This document shows positions 50,431 through 62,759 of a stretch of DNA of 64,000 bases, piece after piece. Source of the DNA: Dactylonectria macrodidyma. Its lineage: Eukaryota; Ascomycota; Sordariomycetes; Hypocreales; Nectriaceae. The DNA is taken from NCBI GenBank assembly GCA_020744425.1, contig JAGMUV010000003.1, forward strand, positions 2,976,001 to 3,040,000, in the 5' to 3' direction. The position numbers and the translations under genes are program-made. Under the pieces are notes generated by a model. The model was not told the DNA's origin and did not search any database. It saw nothing but the letters and a program-made list of their open reading frames with translations. How positions within the stretch are numbered: the stretch's first letter is position 1; every line of letters begins with the position of its first letter.

Positions 50431-51687
50431 GACTGCCCGCGTCGAGGTGGGGGTTGTTAAGCATCATGCTGCCGCCCCCCTCAAGGCTCTCCGCGGCTCT
50501 GGAAGAGCCCTGCACCATCCATTCCCAGCAATAAGCTGTGGACGAGTGGATGGGAGCAATGGCCCAGGCCTAGCCGGGTCAGGGGATGGGCAGGCGCAAT
50601 ATAGTCCCGAAGCTGACGGCGTCGGGCTTTGAAGAAAGTGCGACATCCTGGACGCTAACGGCCAGACGAGAAGACTTGTGTGTTCCGGGGAGCGTTGGAG
50701 TCTTTCCCGACAAGGAGAGGAACGGGCGTTTTGTGTGCTCCCTATGAACTCACTTTCTGGTGTGCTTTTGAGGTTTGCCACCACGAGGGAGGGTCGCATT
50801 GATGCGTTTCGCTGGGAATCACGTTTTTAGACCACGTTTCGATGCATGACAGATGATGGCTGATGCTTTTCGTTTTTTCACGTCTCATGAGAATCCAAAT
50901 TGTTGCAATGGAAGGCCTCGGGATGACGGAGAGGGCCTTTCCCAATTGGACCGCGTTTTGGGATTGCCATGATTTGCTAGGAGGCTCCCATGCTCAGACA
51001 TGCTGGAGAGGCACCGGAGATGAAAAGGCTCAGCCCGCATTGGCTCGTGGAGGATACTGCCCAGCACCGATATTGTTTGAGATGCCACGATGGAGTTATC
51101 AATTGAAGCTGGGCCCCGGATGGTCTTGTGGCACTTTTTTTGAAGAAAAAGATTTCGGCTCTTATCCCCGTCGAATGGTCTACGAAGATAAAAGGGAACG
51201 AACTGGTCTGGTCACTCACCTGTGTGAAGGACAAAAGAATGACGGGGACCTTGACGTATCAGGTAGTTTTGTGCATGTTTCAAGAATAGGTTGATAAACT
51301 ATCCTCCGAATTCCAATCGACGTGAGCTTTCTGGGCCAATGAATATGATTCAATTTGTGAGACAACCTGACGAATGAAATGCTAAGACATCGCAGTAACT
51401 TACCTAAGAATTGAACGAACGGTCCTTGCTTGGCAGTTGGCACGGAGGCGGAGTGAATTGTTTTCGTGTTTGGGACCCTTCTGCCTCATTGCCTCAGGCA
51501 GAAGGATCAGTGGGTACCAAACGCGCTAGTCGATCGCCACAGCTCATGCAGGCACCTTTTCGCGAGCTCACTAATTACCTGGGTTCGCAGCCTCGACTTG
51601 GACGAAACACATCTTAACGTGCGCTTGCACAGAGCACCGATTGACGACTTCAAACACTATCGCATCGGATCGTTCGAAGCGCGCATC
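50431..51687. other. Intergenic region between GSK-3 and CBP80
   Basis: It holds the GSK-3 3' UTR and the CBP80 promoter. A + frame at 50863-51294 is open for 143 codons without recognisable domains. Nothing else was seen. Confidence 0.5.
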
Positions 51688-54279
51688 ATGGCAGACTTTG
51701 ATCGGCGAAACTCAGGTGGCTACTACAACCGCAAAAGGAGGAATCGAGGTGAGCTCGCCCCTGGCAACGTTGTTGGCCCGGAAGAAGTTGCGCGTCGTTC
51801 TACTAACACGATTTCGTTCTAAGATGACGATGACCACTACGATCGCCGACATCAGCGAAGACGAGTAGACTCGGCGCCACTACCTGTGCGAGTTCGCCGA
51901 CAGCTCCTCAGCATTGCCGACTCCCCTCTGCGACGATGGAACGAGGAAGTACAGTCCATTGCCCATATGGTGGCCGAAAACTACGACGACGAACATTTGC
52001 GGAATACCTTCCTTGACCTGTCTATGCAGCTAGTTCTGGAGCAACCCCTGAAGACCCCCTTCGTCGCAGCCGTATTCCTCGTCATCAACACACTGAAGCC
52101 TGAGCTTATTGACCAAGTCTTGGCCAAGTTAGCCCAGGCGACCGAGTCTAAAATCAGCCAGGGAGAATGGCGGGACGTGAAGCTCTATCTCAAGTTTTTA
52201 GCTTGTTTACAAGCTTGCATGGAGGGCGATGGTCTGTTCCCAGTGTTGGAGGAGCTCTTTAGCCGTGCCGCCGACCTGCAGACAGCCAGTTCTGATGATG
52301 TAAGTCTTGCTAGAAGGGCAGAAGGAATACTAAACTGACCACCTCAGACCATCGGAACGGAACTGGTGAAGATAATCCTCCTCACAATCCCCTACATCAT
52401 GGCGGCAGCGCCTGGAACCTTCCAGCAAAAGGCTGCGGAGTTGATGGACAAGACTGATATCATCGCGTCCGAACCACATGCGCTCCAAGCCCTTGTTGAT
52501 CCCTACCACCCAGAAGGCAAGGCCGAGAGCCCTGGCGCATCCCTGAGCGTGTGTATGCTCCTCCAGAAGCAGCTGCAGGCTGAGGCCGCCAACAATTGGG
52601 AGCTTTCATGCTTGCCCCGACCTTGGCAGATGCCCCTCGAGGACATTGAAGCCCAGGACAAGGTTGCCAATGCCCCCAAGCACTCTCTACCCGCAATTAC
52701 TATCCCTGACACTGTCGTGGCTGGATCCCATCCATTGTTTCCTGAGATTTACTTGTCTGTCTACTCGGACCAGGAAGTGCCCTCCGTACCCGCGGTTACG
52801 AATGTCGCGGCATCCCTGATCAGGGATGGTCTCACTGATACAATTAATATTCTGAACTTCAACCGAAACGTCACAGCGCGGTACTTGATGGACCTTGACT
52901 GCTATTTTGCCGAAGGGACCTTTGTCAAACGCGCGACTCCTTTCGACGAGCTCAGAAACATCCCGGCTGGACGATCAACATGGAAGCCGGAGGACGTGGC
53001 GGTTGATACAGTCTTCTCACAGCTGTTCCAGCTGCCCACTCCTGAGTGTAAGCTTGTCTACTATCACTCTGTCCTGACCGAGGCCTGCAAGTTGGCACCG
53101 GCAGCCATTGCCCCTAGCCTGGGCAGAGCGATTCGATATCTGTATCGACTCAATCCCCGAATGGACCTGGAGTTGGGCTATCGGTTCCTCGACTGGTTCT
53201 CCCATCATCTTAGCAACTTCGGTTTTACCTGGAAGTGGGCTGAGTGGGCTGAGGACACAGAACTGCCCGACCTCCACCCTTGTAAATGGTTTCTCAGGGG
53301 TGCCCTGGATAAGGAGGTGCGACTTAGTTTCGCTCAGAGAATCCAGAAAACCCTCCCAGAACCTTACTTGCCTTTGGTCGGGTCGGAGAAGGAGAAAGAT
53401 GTCCCTGATTTCAAGTTCAGTAACCCTGGTAAGCGATTGTTTCGAGCACGAGCATGTGACGTAGAGCTAAGACTGGTGACAGATACCCCCTTTTCCAAGG
53501 AGGGTCAAGAGCTTGGCGCTCTTCTCCGACGCAAGGCTCCCGACGAGGATTTCCAGCCCATCATCGATAGCATCCAGGCCCAAGCTACTGAGCACGCATT
53601 GGACCCAGTGGTCGCTAGCACGGATGTTTTCATGACCGCAGTTTGCTGGGTTGGCTCTAAGTCGCTGAGCCACGTCCTCGCCTGCATCGACCGTACCAAG
53701 GGCCGGCTCCTCGACGCTGGCAGTTCTTCTGATGCTGTTCGATCCCAGATAATATCCGCTGTCATGGCCTACTGGCATGCCCATCCGGGCGTTGCCCTCT
53801 CTATTGTTGAGAAGCTCCTCAATTACTCTATCCTCACCCCTTTCTCCGTAGTGGACTGGGCCCTTGTTGCTAGCACGCCCGCTAATGGCACCAACGGCGG
53901 CGAGTCCCTCGCCCAGTCTCATATTTTCGAGCTCGTCTCCAACACCATTGCCAAGGTGACAAGCCGTACACGCCAACTCCTTGCCTCCGCAGAGGCGGAC
54001 GACGAGACACGAGCCAAGGAGGTCAAGGCCACCCAAGACCTGTTCCGCGCTATGAACGATGCTCTCGTCAGCTGGGCCGGCGGCAGCAAAGATGAGCTGA
54101 TGGAGGAAGGCGACGGGTCTAGCGATCGCGAGGCGTTGATTCGGCGATGGGGACAGCGCTGGTACCGCGTGTTTAAGCGTATGGGTGCCATTGAGGAGGC
54201 ATTCGCGGCGGAGTCACTCAAGGCTTTACTAGCAGCCAAGGATAAGATGGTCACAACTGACGGAGAGGAGAGGAAGTAG
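51688..54279 (+). CDS. CBP80: Nuclear cap-binding complex large subunit CBP80 (MIF4G repeats)
   Basis: Three exons are inferred: 51688-51748, 51824-52299 and 52348-54279, giving 822 aa. With CBP20 it binds the 7-methylguanosine cap of nuclear transcripts and links capping to splicing, export and decay. The N-terminus is basic (RKRRNR, then RRHQRRRVDS), fitting the nuclear localisation signal of the family. The first MIF4G domain includes HMVAENYDDEHLRNTFLDLS, PLKTPFVAAVFLVIN and WRDVKLYLKFLACL. Further helical repeats follow, with YLYRLNPRMDLELGYRFLDW and WFSHHLSNFGFTWKW. The C-terminal third ends in acidic and Lys-rich helices. The short first exon encodes 20 residues. Introns are 75 and 48 nt. 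Confidence 0.95.
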
Positions 54280-54785
54280 GACACTTCATCCAGTATTTTG
54301 TGATTGTTTTCGTGGTTGGAGATTGGGTGTACGCTTTTGTAGAATGAAACCTGGGACTACCAAACGGTTAAAACAAAGAATTAAATGAAAATGAGCTTCC
54401 GCATCTCCTATATTCTACGTTTCTAAATCACGTCTGAGGCAATTGGTGCCATGGTTGATAGATTTTGCACATAGCCCTTTTGAAGATAAGGAGATTGATG
54501 CATTGTTCATTGAGCTATTCATACACCACAACCATTCATAGTCACTTTAATACACATGTGGCTAACACTAGATCCCCGAGGATGCATTTCAAGAACCTAA
54601 CCCAAATCATCCTATCCCACCTCACATCAAGGTCTTCGAGCCAGTGTTGTGTTGTCCACCTCATCGTAAATCATTCATTCCGATTAACGCCGAGAAATGT
54701 GCAGGGTATCTTATTCCCAAGTGAGGAGTACCGAAGGAAATAGCAAGGACCACGAGCTCCGTTGAGTCTATAGACATTGCTTTGT
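54280..54785. other. Convergent intergenic region
   Basis: A 506-nt A/T-rich stretch between the 3' ends of CBP80 (+) and the RFTS-type gene (-), probably both 3' UTRs. No feature was recognised. Confidence 0.5.
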
Positions 54786-57278
54786 TTAGACATATAAGTT
54801 GCGCTTGATGTGTTGCGGGAGCAACGTGCCGTCGACGGAGATCTGTTCGCTGCGTTGGGATTTTTCGCCCATGCTCTTCAGCTTGTCGATGAGATGACTG
54901 TTTACAATATCAGTTTGCTAATTCTGTCTGCAACTGGGCGAGGTCGTCTCCGAAACTGGTTGATGTGGGAGTGAAAACTGCGTCCTGTCGTCACTTTTGA
55001 CACTGTCGGATTGTATGTGCTGGGAGGGTTTGTGGGCGACGTGTACTGAATAAGGGTGGGATTTGTGGCACTGCTGGTGGTAGGAATAGGGGCAGCCATA
55101 GGAGAGGAAGTAGCGGAAGAATGGAATTCGACAAGAATGAGAAAAGGGGGGAAGTATGCGTACTTGATTGGGAGTTGACCACGGCTTTCGGACATGGCGA
55201 GGCAGACCCTCTTTGCTTGTTGTTCATGGTCTTGGAAATGAAGCCTAATGCGCTCCTGGCATTCCTCCTTGTCGCCACCACGGACAATATAGCCACAGTC
55301 TTCCTCTTCGCAGGTCCAGGTGTTATGGGGCCCGTGAGGAACAGTTGATGGGATTTTGTCAGCTCGGATGAGGATCTTGATGGGTTCCTCATCGGAGAGA
55401 CGGGTATCTTCGTCTTCGGGTGAGCTTGTGTTACCTGAGTCATCGAGATCATCATCAGAGAAGTAATGTGACTTCTTTGCGCCTAACTCTTCTTCTTCCC
55501 AATCGCTTTCAACCTCGGAGTGAGGGCGCTTTTTCGATCCGACGGCTAGACGTAGGCTCGATTTCTTTCCAGACCGGCGTCCCCTCGGCCCTTTACCGGC
55601 TCTGGAAGAGGGTCTAGAGTTGGAGCTCGAGGCATCGTCATCGAGAGCTTGACGAGGAACGCCTCCGACACTGACAACCGGCATTGACTCTGCGATCTTG
55701 GGCGCGCGGGGGGCACGCGTCCCGCGAGGGACGAGTCGATATGGGAACTCTGATAACTTGATCGCGATTGGATTGAACTCCCTCTTGGCTGCCTCCTCAA
55801 GCCAAGAGTAGATTTCATGCTTGCCGTACTTATCCTTGTCGATTACCTGCAAGAGTTCCTTGGCATTGTATTGAAGAACCTCCATGACAGGGATTTTGTG
55901 AGAGCCTGGGCCGCCCTCCCTATAATTGGGGAATTTGTGGACGAAGTAGATCTTATTGAGAGTGCTCAACACGGTCAAACCGTGGCGGGATCCTTCAAGC
56001 GCTACATACGTTTGCTCAAGCGCCTTTAGAACGGTTTCAAAGGGCGTCAGGTTGTCGGCCTCTACTGGAGTTGGTGTTTGCAAGTCTTCAGAAGGCGCGG
56101 GATTTGGGATTGGTGGAGCAGCAACATCTGGGCTCACCCTCGCCTGTTGCGGCTGGAGCGCCTCGCTCGCCGCGTCCTCATCTTTCTGGGTAAGTGAGCG
56201 CGATCTCGTTGATCGTTCCCTCGGGGCACTGGTCCTGGTTGCGGTTTGGCGCGAAGGAGGGTTGCGTGTGAGGCTAGGGGTACTGGAGCCAACGCGGGTC
56301 CTGGACGGCAAGACCTGTGTAACAGGAGAAGAGACTACCTCGGCGGAAGGAGATCGAGGGAGTTGCGGTGGATTTAATAGTCGCTCTTTGGCCTTAGCTA
56401 GGAGATCCTGTGAGAGTAAGGTCAGCGAATCAAACAAACCAAGCAGGAGGGGGACACATACAGCATGCTTGCCGGTCAACCAACTGTAGAAAAATGTAGG
56501 CCTCCAATCAAACTCTTCTGGGTCTTCTTGAGTGAATTGAGTAATTAAGAAGGGCGCATGCTCAATACATCGCTGGGTGACTTCATCCAGAGTCGAACCA
56601 TCGCCGACCTTGGCAGCGTACTGAAAGCATTTGTTAGCGTCGGAAGTTGAGATGGTCTCTCGAGGGAGTCTACTTGATGAAATACATGAGAAAGCTCAGT
56701 CATGGGATCGGTGCGCTTCCCCTTCTTGACTTTCTTTGCTTTCTGGTTCTTGTATATATCCATTATGCGGTAGTATAGCATAGCGGCCTCGCACATCTTA
56801 TTATAGACGGGAAGGTAGGTTGGTGAGGGGAAGATCTCGTACCAGCCGCCCTTCCCAGAAACCCAGATCAAGGGTTGTCCGTCTTCCGCTTCGCCTATTG
56901 AATAGGAGATGGACTGTCGGACCTCGATGGGTATAGAGGTTCGGACCCTCATGATTACTACATGCAATTAGAGGGTGCGGACGGAAACGGTGGGGGTATT
57001 GGAGCTGGCGCACGATGCTGTTTCTGCGAGGGGTCGTCGATGATGAGAGTGCCCCGGACGATAAATGGTCCTCTGGTGCCGACATTCAGAGCATTCTCGA
57101 TGGTTTGGCCATCCTTGTTGAGAACAACAGCGTCTCTGAGTTCGAAGATGGGCCAGTCGTTACTGTCGCTCAGCTTGGGAATTGACTTCAAGACGGACGT
57201 CTCCTGACGCCAAAGGATCTGGTTCTCGTCTACCGTATCGACACTAGACGTCGACGCCCGGCGATTGCGGCCGGACAT
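54786..57278 (-). CDS. RFTS-domain and zinc-finger protein (Raf2/DIM-7-like candidate)
   Basis: Five exons are inferred on the minus strand: 57278-57014, 56957-56674, 56620-56462, 56407-55164 and 54897-54786, giving 687 aa. The N-terminal 150 residues (WPIFELRDAVVLNKDGQ, FIVRGTLIIDDP, WVSGKGGWYEIFPSPTYLPV, then YNKMCEAAMLYYRIMDIY) resemble the replication-foci-targeting (RFTS) domain of DNA methyltransferase 1. This domain is also found in fission yeast Raf2, part of the CLRC H3K9-methylation complex. A Ser/Pro/Arg-rich region, a charged region with KRPHSEVESDWEEEE, and a zinc-finger-like CEEEDC-x19-HFQDH motif follow near residues 575-605. A role in heterochromatin is inference by family. 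The last intron (265 nt) is the least certain join. Confidence 0.75.
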
Positions 57279-58287
57279 GATGAACGAAGGGACCGGCGCG
57301 AGACCATCGACAGTTGGACAGGATTGTTCGATTCGAGGGTGGAGGTAATGGGAGGTGTGGTCGGAGGGACTCAAGTAGCGCAAGGATCAAGAGGATGGTG
57401 GAGGATTCGTCGCGTAAATCTGAGGAGGCCGTAAACCTGAGACTGGAACGTCTAAGGACGTAATAATGGGAGGTTGGGGGTTGACAGCACGTTGATACTT
57501 GCAATATGTGGTTGAAAGGTGTTGGAAGAATCGCGGTATTGAGGATTGGAGAGGATGGCGCGTTCACTAATTGACGGCCAACTGTAGGCACTGACCGCGG
57601 GCGATTTGGCGGGGCATTGCTGGAGGCGGCATGGAAGGCCTACAAATACAGTGGGTAGAGGCTATGCTTCAGTGACTTTGTAGGCATGACACGGCAAGAA
57701 CTCCACCAACGTGCGCCTTTGGACTGCCTCTGTCTAGCGGCCAATGTAACGCTGCGGATAGTGGGTCGGATAGGAAGGAGGAAGGATCATGACTTGACTT
57801 GCTGGGGTCTAGAGGAAGTCTGAAGCGGGCGATAAGATGGCGCCAGTGAATTTTTAGCCTCGCGTGCGTCTGTAGCCCAAGTGGGATTCGCACGCGTTTA
57901 GAATGCGATTCTCACGTAGAGACACATTGTCTTGACCACTGGGTTGCTCATATCTTGACTCTCGAGCTCTGGGTTTTCTACAAGTCACATTGACGAATAC
58001 TAGAGCAAATATTGGCCAAGTCTAAGTTTATTGAACGTATTCATTGCCTTTGTCTGAATAGTTATCACCATATAGCAAGAGGATGCCGAGAATTGTCATG
58101 TATTTGGTGGTGCAGATTACATCATGCCATGTGTGAATCATAGCCGCTTTTTTTTCCCTTGCGACGCAAACGCTGCTTCTGTTCTCGCTCCACCTTGTGC
58201 CTCTCGGCAGGTCTTACAATCTTTTTCTTTCCTTCTCCTTCAACACGAGGAATCGCTCGCATGAAACCCCGATCTATCAAGCTCAAC
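57279..58287. other. Divergent promoter region between the RFTS-type gene and PUS4
   Basis: About 1 kb between two start codons on opposite strands. A sequence near 57880-57897 looks superficially like a tRNA T-arm but lacks the rest of a tRNA. No clear regulatory motif was recognised. Confidence 0.5.
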
Positions 58288-59940
58288 ATGGCAGCGGATA
58301 TCCTACGGGAAGGCGTTTTTGGTACGTCGAAAGCTCCACCCCCCTCTTTCCATCATCTACAGCCGGTAGCCCCGATCGACGGTGGCCTAGTTCTGATCCC
58401 ATTCCCAAATCTTTCCTGCTACACTTGGAACTCAGATTCGCACTCGATAGACTGACCGCAACTCCAATTCGCAGCAATCAACAAGCCACGCGGCCACAGC
58501 TCTGCCCAGGTCATTCGCGAATGTCAAAAGGTCTTCAATCCCTCACAGTTCTTCAAGCCATCCATCGATGCCGAGATCGCAAAACGTTTCAAGGAGAACA
58601 GCGAGCAGTTCAACCGTCGCAAAGCCATCAAGAGGGGCTCCCAGGTCAAGATTGGCCATGGTGGCACCCTCGACCCTCTCGCTACAGGCGTTCTCATCCT
58701 CGGCGTTGGTTCTGCCACCAAGCAACTTAACCAATTCCTTCAGTGCACCAAGGAGTACGAGACAATCATCCTGTTCGGCGCGAGCACCGACACCTACGAC
58801 CGCGCCGGCCGCATCCTGTCCAAGCGACCCTACGACCACATAACTCGCGAAATGGTCGAAAAGGAGGTTGCTGGCATGTTGGGTCCTCAGGTTCAGATCC
58901 CGCCTCTCTACTCAGCGTTGAAGATGAATGGAAAGCCGCTGTACGAGTACGCCCGCGAAGGAAAGCCCATTCCCCGAGAAATCGAGGGCCGTAATGTCGA
59001 GGTTCAGGAACTTGAGATCTTAGAATGGTACGAGCCCGGAACGCACAACTTCAGGTGGCCTACCGAGGAGGCAGAGGCTGCCGAGCGGAACCTAGCCGAG
59101 CAGGTCTGGAGGGTCAAGAAGCAGCAGGAGTCTGGCAACAAGAAACTCAGCCCAGAGGAGAAGGAGCAGGAGGACCAAGCGATAGCGGCGCACGAATCGT
59201 TCAAGCGCAAGTTCGAGCAGCGCCAGGATGAGCTCATCAAGGACGCCCCCTCTAAGCGATCCCAAAAATCTAAGAAGCCTCCCTTGATGTCTGGCGCCCT
59301 CGGTAAGCTACCAGAGAAGCCTATCTACCTCGAAAAAGGTCTGAACTTGGTCCCCGACGTCCCCGACAAGGATACTCCTCCGCCTTGGACTGACAAGGGC
59401 CCGCCTGCCGTCAAGGTACGGCTCACAGTGACCTCGGGCTTCTACATCCGTAGTTTCTGCCACGACCTAGGCGCCAAACTTGAGTCGGCAGCCCTTATGT
59501 CGGAGCTGTGCCGATCACGACAGAGCGACTTCACCGTCGGTGGGACCAACTGCCTCGAATATGACGATCTTGCCAAGGGTGAGAGCGTCTGGGGCCCTCA
59601 GGTTGCCGATATGCTTGCAAGGTGGAACGGCGAGCCCAGCGGCAAATGGCCCGGCACCCAAGCTGACAGCCCTCTGGCGACTACCGTGAGCAAGCTTCGG
59701 CAAGTTTTCGAGGTCAAGAGCCCGCAATCGATAAAGAGAGATGAGGACTCCAAGAACGGCCAAAGCAGCCCACCCCCGTTTCCTCCCAAGGGCGAGAAGA
59801 GGCGGCGGTCCGCCTCGCCCAACGGCTCGGGCTCGCCACCCCGCAAAGCCGCGGCGCTGGAGGTCAACCAAACACCAGCGAAGAAGGGTAGCCAGGCCCG
59901 ATCAGATGACGAGAAGTCTTGGAACGGCTTTGATGACTAG
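58288..59940 (+). CDS. PUS4: tRNA pseudouridine-55 synthase (TruB family, Pus4)
   Basis: Two exons are inferred: 58288-58321 and 58475-59940, giving 499 aa. The enzyme isomerises U55 in the T-loop of cytosolic and mitochondrial tRNAs. The N-terminal AINKPRGHSSAQVIRECQ is the TruB motif I. The catalytic motif GHGGTLDPLATGVL carries the essential Asp at residue 78, followed by KEYETIILFGASTDTYDRAG and IPPLYSALKMNGKPLYEYAREG. VKVRLTVTSGFYIRSFCHDLG is the C-terminal TruB motif. A charged insert (about residues 205-275, Lys/Glu/Gln-rich) and a Ser/Pro/Lys-rich tail are typical of eukaryotic Pus4. An in-frame ATG at 58261 would add nine residues (MKPRSIKLN), possibly a targeting form. The start at 58288 has the better context (CAACATGGC). 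The intron is 153 nt. Confidence 0.95.
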
Positions 59941-60637
59941 AGGACCAAGGCTGGCATCCCGTTGCCTGACGGCCAAAAAAGGGATTTTGAGGGGTCGGAG
60001 TTAGGAAGCAAGGGGACTCGTCGTTTCTTTTGTCACCATAAATCCGCTGAGGGGTTGAATGGTCGACCAGCCCATGACTTTGGTGTGTGAAGTCTACTGT
60101 ACTAAGGGGCCAGGAACTGAGTGAGAGGGCGAGTGCCTATCTACATACGTGCATCAAACAGGGGGTGGGGTCTGTATGCTTTTGCTTTTGCATGCTGGAA
60201 GCGGGACGAATATTATTTGACGGCAAGACACACAAGCCACGTATTATGTTGGGCGACTCTAATTCTTCGCACCATCAAATAAACATAAAAGAGCTAAGAA
60301 GACGCCCTTTACACTGTGAACCCGCAGAATCCAGAATGATCCATGCTTTGAGAGGCGGCGATGTCGCCTTTTCCATTGTTGCCAACACCAGCGCCAATGC
60401 CGTTTCTAGACCACCCCAACCGTAACTAGCCAAAATAATAACAATGATGATGATACAGCCCATTACCGAACTAGCCTGTTTTTGTTGTTCTAGCCCCGCC
60501 CATCCTGGTCCCTGTGTGATGCATGTCCCGCTGATTCCCATACCGAAAGACAAAGTTGGGGGTGTACCCCTCTGTGATACCATCGTCTTGAGTGTTAGAA
60601 GACGCCTTAGAATAATTCCACTGATGTCCATCATATC
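59941..60637. other. Convergent intergenic region
   Basis: About 0.7 kb between the 3' ends of PUS4 (+) and the Sec2-like gene (-). The frames crossing it have no family resemblance. No feature was recognised. Confidence 0.5.
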
Positions 60638-61615
60638 TCACACGGCCGCGGGCTCGCGCGGCTTTTCTACGTGATCCCACTCTTTCATCTTTTGCTTCTC
60701 ATTTTCGTCTTCGCTGTCACTGTGGATGTCCTTGTGGGGATCCTTGTGGTCGTGTCCCTCATCCTCCTCTTCAGAGTATATGTGGACCTCAACCTCCTCG
60801 GCGAGTAACAGACGCACCCTTTCGATCCGACTCATGGCGCTCTCCAACTTCTCCAGGCGGCGGCGTTTCTCAACGTCCCTGCGCTCCAGCTCGCCCACGC
60901 GCTCTTCGAGTTTTGCGCGGGCGCGGCGTTCATCGGCAACCATCTCGTTGGCCTGCTCAAAAAGGGCGGCACTGAGCTCTTCAATCTCGCGACTAGTAGT
61001 GGCGACCTGGGACTCGGCTTCCCTCCGAAGGCCCTGTTCGCGGGTCAGGGCTTCCATCAGGTCTTCAGTGGAGGGCGACGGCGGCGGGATCGGGAGGCTG
61101 GCATTGCGATGGGCGCCGTGGGCGGAGGTATCGATGGTGCGAAGGTCCGGTGTGGATTTGCGAGGAGAGAGCAGGGCGGAGAGGCGAGAGGTACCAGACT
61201 GGAGAAAGGAGACGCGGGGGTTCGCAGAGGGTGTGGGCGGCGTAGTGGGCTGTGGTTGTAGTTGCTGCGGTTGTAGTTGGCCTTGTTGATGCAGTTGCTG
61301 ACCTTGTAACCGGCCTTGCTGTTGTTGTTGTTGTTGTTGTTGTTGTTGCTGTGGGAGGGGTTGAGCGAGTTGAGCTCGAAGTCTGGTAAGCTCGTCTTCG
61401 TAGTCGGCCCAGCGGTCGACAGCGGCCGTGGCCTTTTCGTTGAGGATGCGGATTTGGCCCTCGAGATCGCGGATTGTGGCCCGGGCATCGAGGAGGTCTG
61501 TGTGGGCGTGTTCGAGCGAAGGGAGGTTGTAGCCGCAGCCCGGGCAGCACGTAGATGAGGGCGGCTGTGTGGGGGGCGACGGCGAGGCCATTGTCATGAC
61601 CACTGTCGATGACAT
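60638..61615 (-). CDS. SEC2: Sec2-type Rab guanine-nucleotide exchange factor
   Basis: A single open frame of 325 aa. Sec2 proteins activate the Rab GTPase Sec4 on secretory vesicles bound for the growing tip. The C-terminal coiled coil (about residues 181-270; LMEALTREQGLRREAESQV, EELSAALFEQANEMVADERR, ARAKLEERVGELERRDVEKR) is the Sec2 exchange domain. The N-terminus carries a CCPGCGYN motif (residues 23-30) and a first coiled coil (33-85), then a run of 12 glutamines (89-100) and a Ser/Pro-rich linker. The C-terminus is acidic and His-rich. It is shorter than many fungal Sec2 proteins and has no evident membrane-binding tail, so it may be a Sec2-like paralogue. A start at the Met nine codons downstream is possible. 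Confidence 0.8.
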   Translation of the reverse strand: MSSTVVMTMASPSPPTQPPSSTCCPGCGYNLPSLEHAHTDLLDARATIRDLEGQIRILNEKATAAVDRWADYEDELTRLRAQLAQPLPQQQQQQQQQQQQGRLQGQQLHQQGQLQPQQLQPQPTTPPTPSANPRVSFLQSGTSRLSALLSPRKSTPDLRTIDTSAHGAHRNASLPIPPPSPSTEDLMEALTREQGLRREAESQVATTSREIEELSAALFEQANEMVADERRARAKLEERVGELERRDVEKRRRLEKLESAMSRIERVRLLLAEEVEVHIYSEEEDEGHDHKDPHKDIHSDSEDENEKQKMKEWDHVEKPREPAAV

Positions 61616-62759
61616 GACTGATGGCCAGTCTTGCCAGTATGATCAGCCGCAAGTGCTGAGTCCTTTTCAGAGCAACGTAGTAATTCGTGTCGAAAGCTGT
61701 ATGCTTTTTTGCAGTGGGCGGTTGCGAGGGTTGAGGTCTAGGTCAGTCAAGGGATGGATGGATGGATGACGAGCGGTCGATGATCCGTCTTATTTTTGGC
61801 AGTGGGGGTCAGGTCAGGTCAGGTTCAGGTCAGTCGGCAGCCTGGCGAGGCGCGTGGTGGCTTTGCGACAGCGTCACCGTCGCACCCAAAGGGGGCGGCT
61901 CGTGCCAGGCGAGTTACGAATATGTAAGGAGGGTGCATTAAAGATTGAAGGGAGGCGTGGCGTTTATTGGGATGGCACGCTACAGCTCCAAAGACACGCA
62001 AGCGATTAAGTTACAATATTCTGCTCCTGGAATTGGTGGTTATTTGGGTTTCTTGCTGTTGAACAGCCCCTCAGGTGTTGATCGTTGGCTCCAACGCGCA
62101 GTAGTGGGGATGACGGGATGAACGATCCAGGCCAAGCCAACCCATGCACAATTTGTGATCTAGTGCAATCTCCACATCGAACAGTAGTACATACAGCGAA
62201 ACTTCAGGAGTATAACAGTGAGACAAGATCCATGGGAGCAAATCTGGGAACGAAGCAGCACATGTGGTCGTCAATTTGCAAAGTTCGCATGGTCTAGAAC
62301 AATATAACACAGCCAGCTTAGATTAAAGGGTCGTTTGTGGTGGTGATGATGATGCCTGAACATGCATAATTTTGGCGGGGTATCAATGCTACATAGGTAG
62401 CTACCTACTTATTAGACGTCCTTCCCCGTCATCTATTTTTGGTGTATTCCATCTGGCTGCGGCTGATGGCAAAATGCCCTACCTAACCGCAAAAGCAATT
62501 GCGCCCTGTAGATGTTCCTACCTAGTCAGCAATTTTTGTTGACATATATCTAATGGAGCCGCTCGCTTTGTGAAGGTCTGTTGTCGGGTGCAGCGTATCT
62601 AACCTGCATCAACAGCGCCGTCGCCCAAATGCATACCGGTATAAGACGCGCTTGCAAGAAGCAAAATTCTCTAGCAGAATTACTCCGAGACGTCTCCGGC
62701 CTGGGCCATCATTGCATTCCAGTCGCACGAGGAGCTGACTTGGTGACAGCGCAGCTCGC
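61616..62759. other. Intergenic region between the Sec2-like gene and CSL4
   Basis: It holds the promoter of the Sec2-like gene and the 3' UTR of CSL4 (both on the minus strand). Short GATG repeats lie at about 61753-61768 and GTCAG repeats at 61807-61835. No gene was recognised. Confidence 0.5.
61807..61835. repeat. GTCAG pentamer repeat
   Basis: Five imperfect copies of GTCAG in non-coding DNA upstream of the Sec2-like gene. Confidence 0.7.

Noticed and set aside
50863..51294. 143-codon + frame between GSK-3 and CBP80
   Set aside because: No recognisable domain and located in the likely 3' UTR/promoter interval; kept out for lack of support.
57875..57900. Second T-arm-like sequence (rev. 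TGCGAATCCCAC)
   Set aside because: The B-box consensus is broken (TGCGA instead of TTCGA) and the rest of a tRNA is missing.
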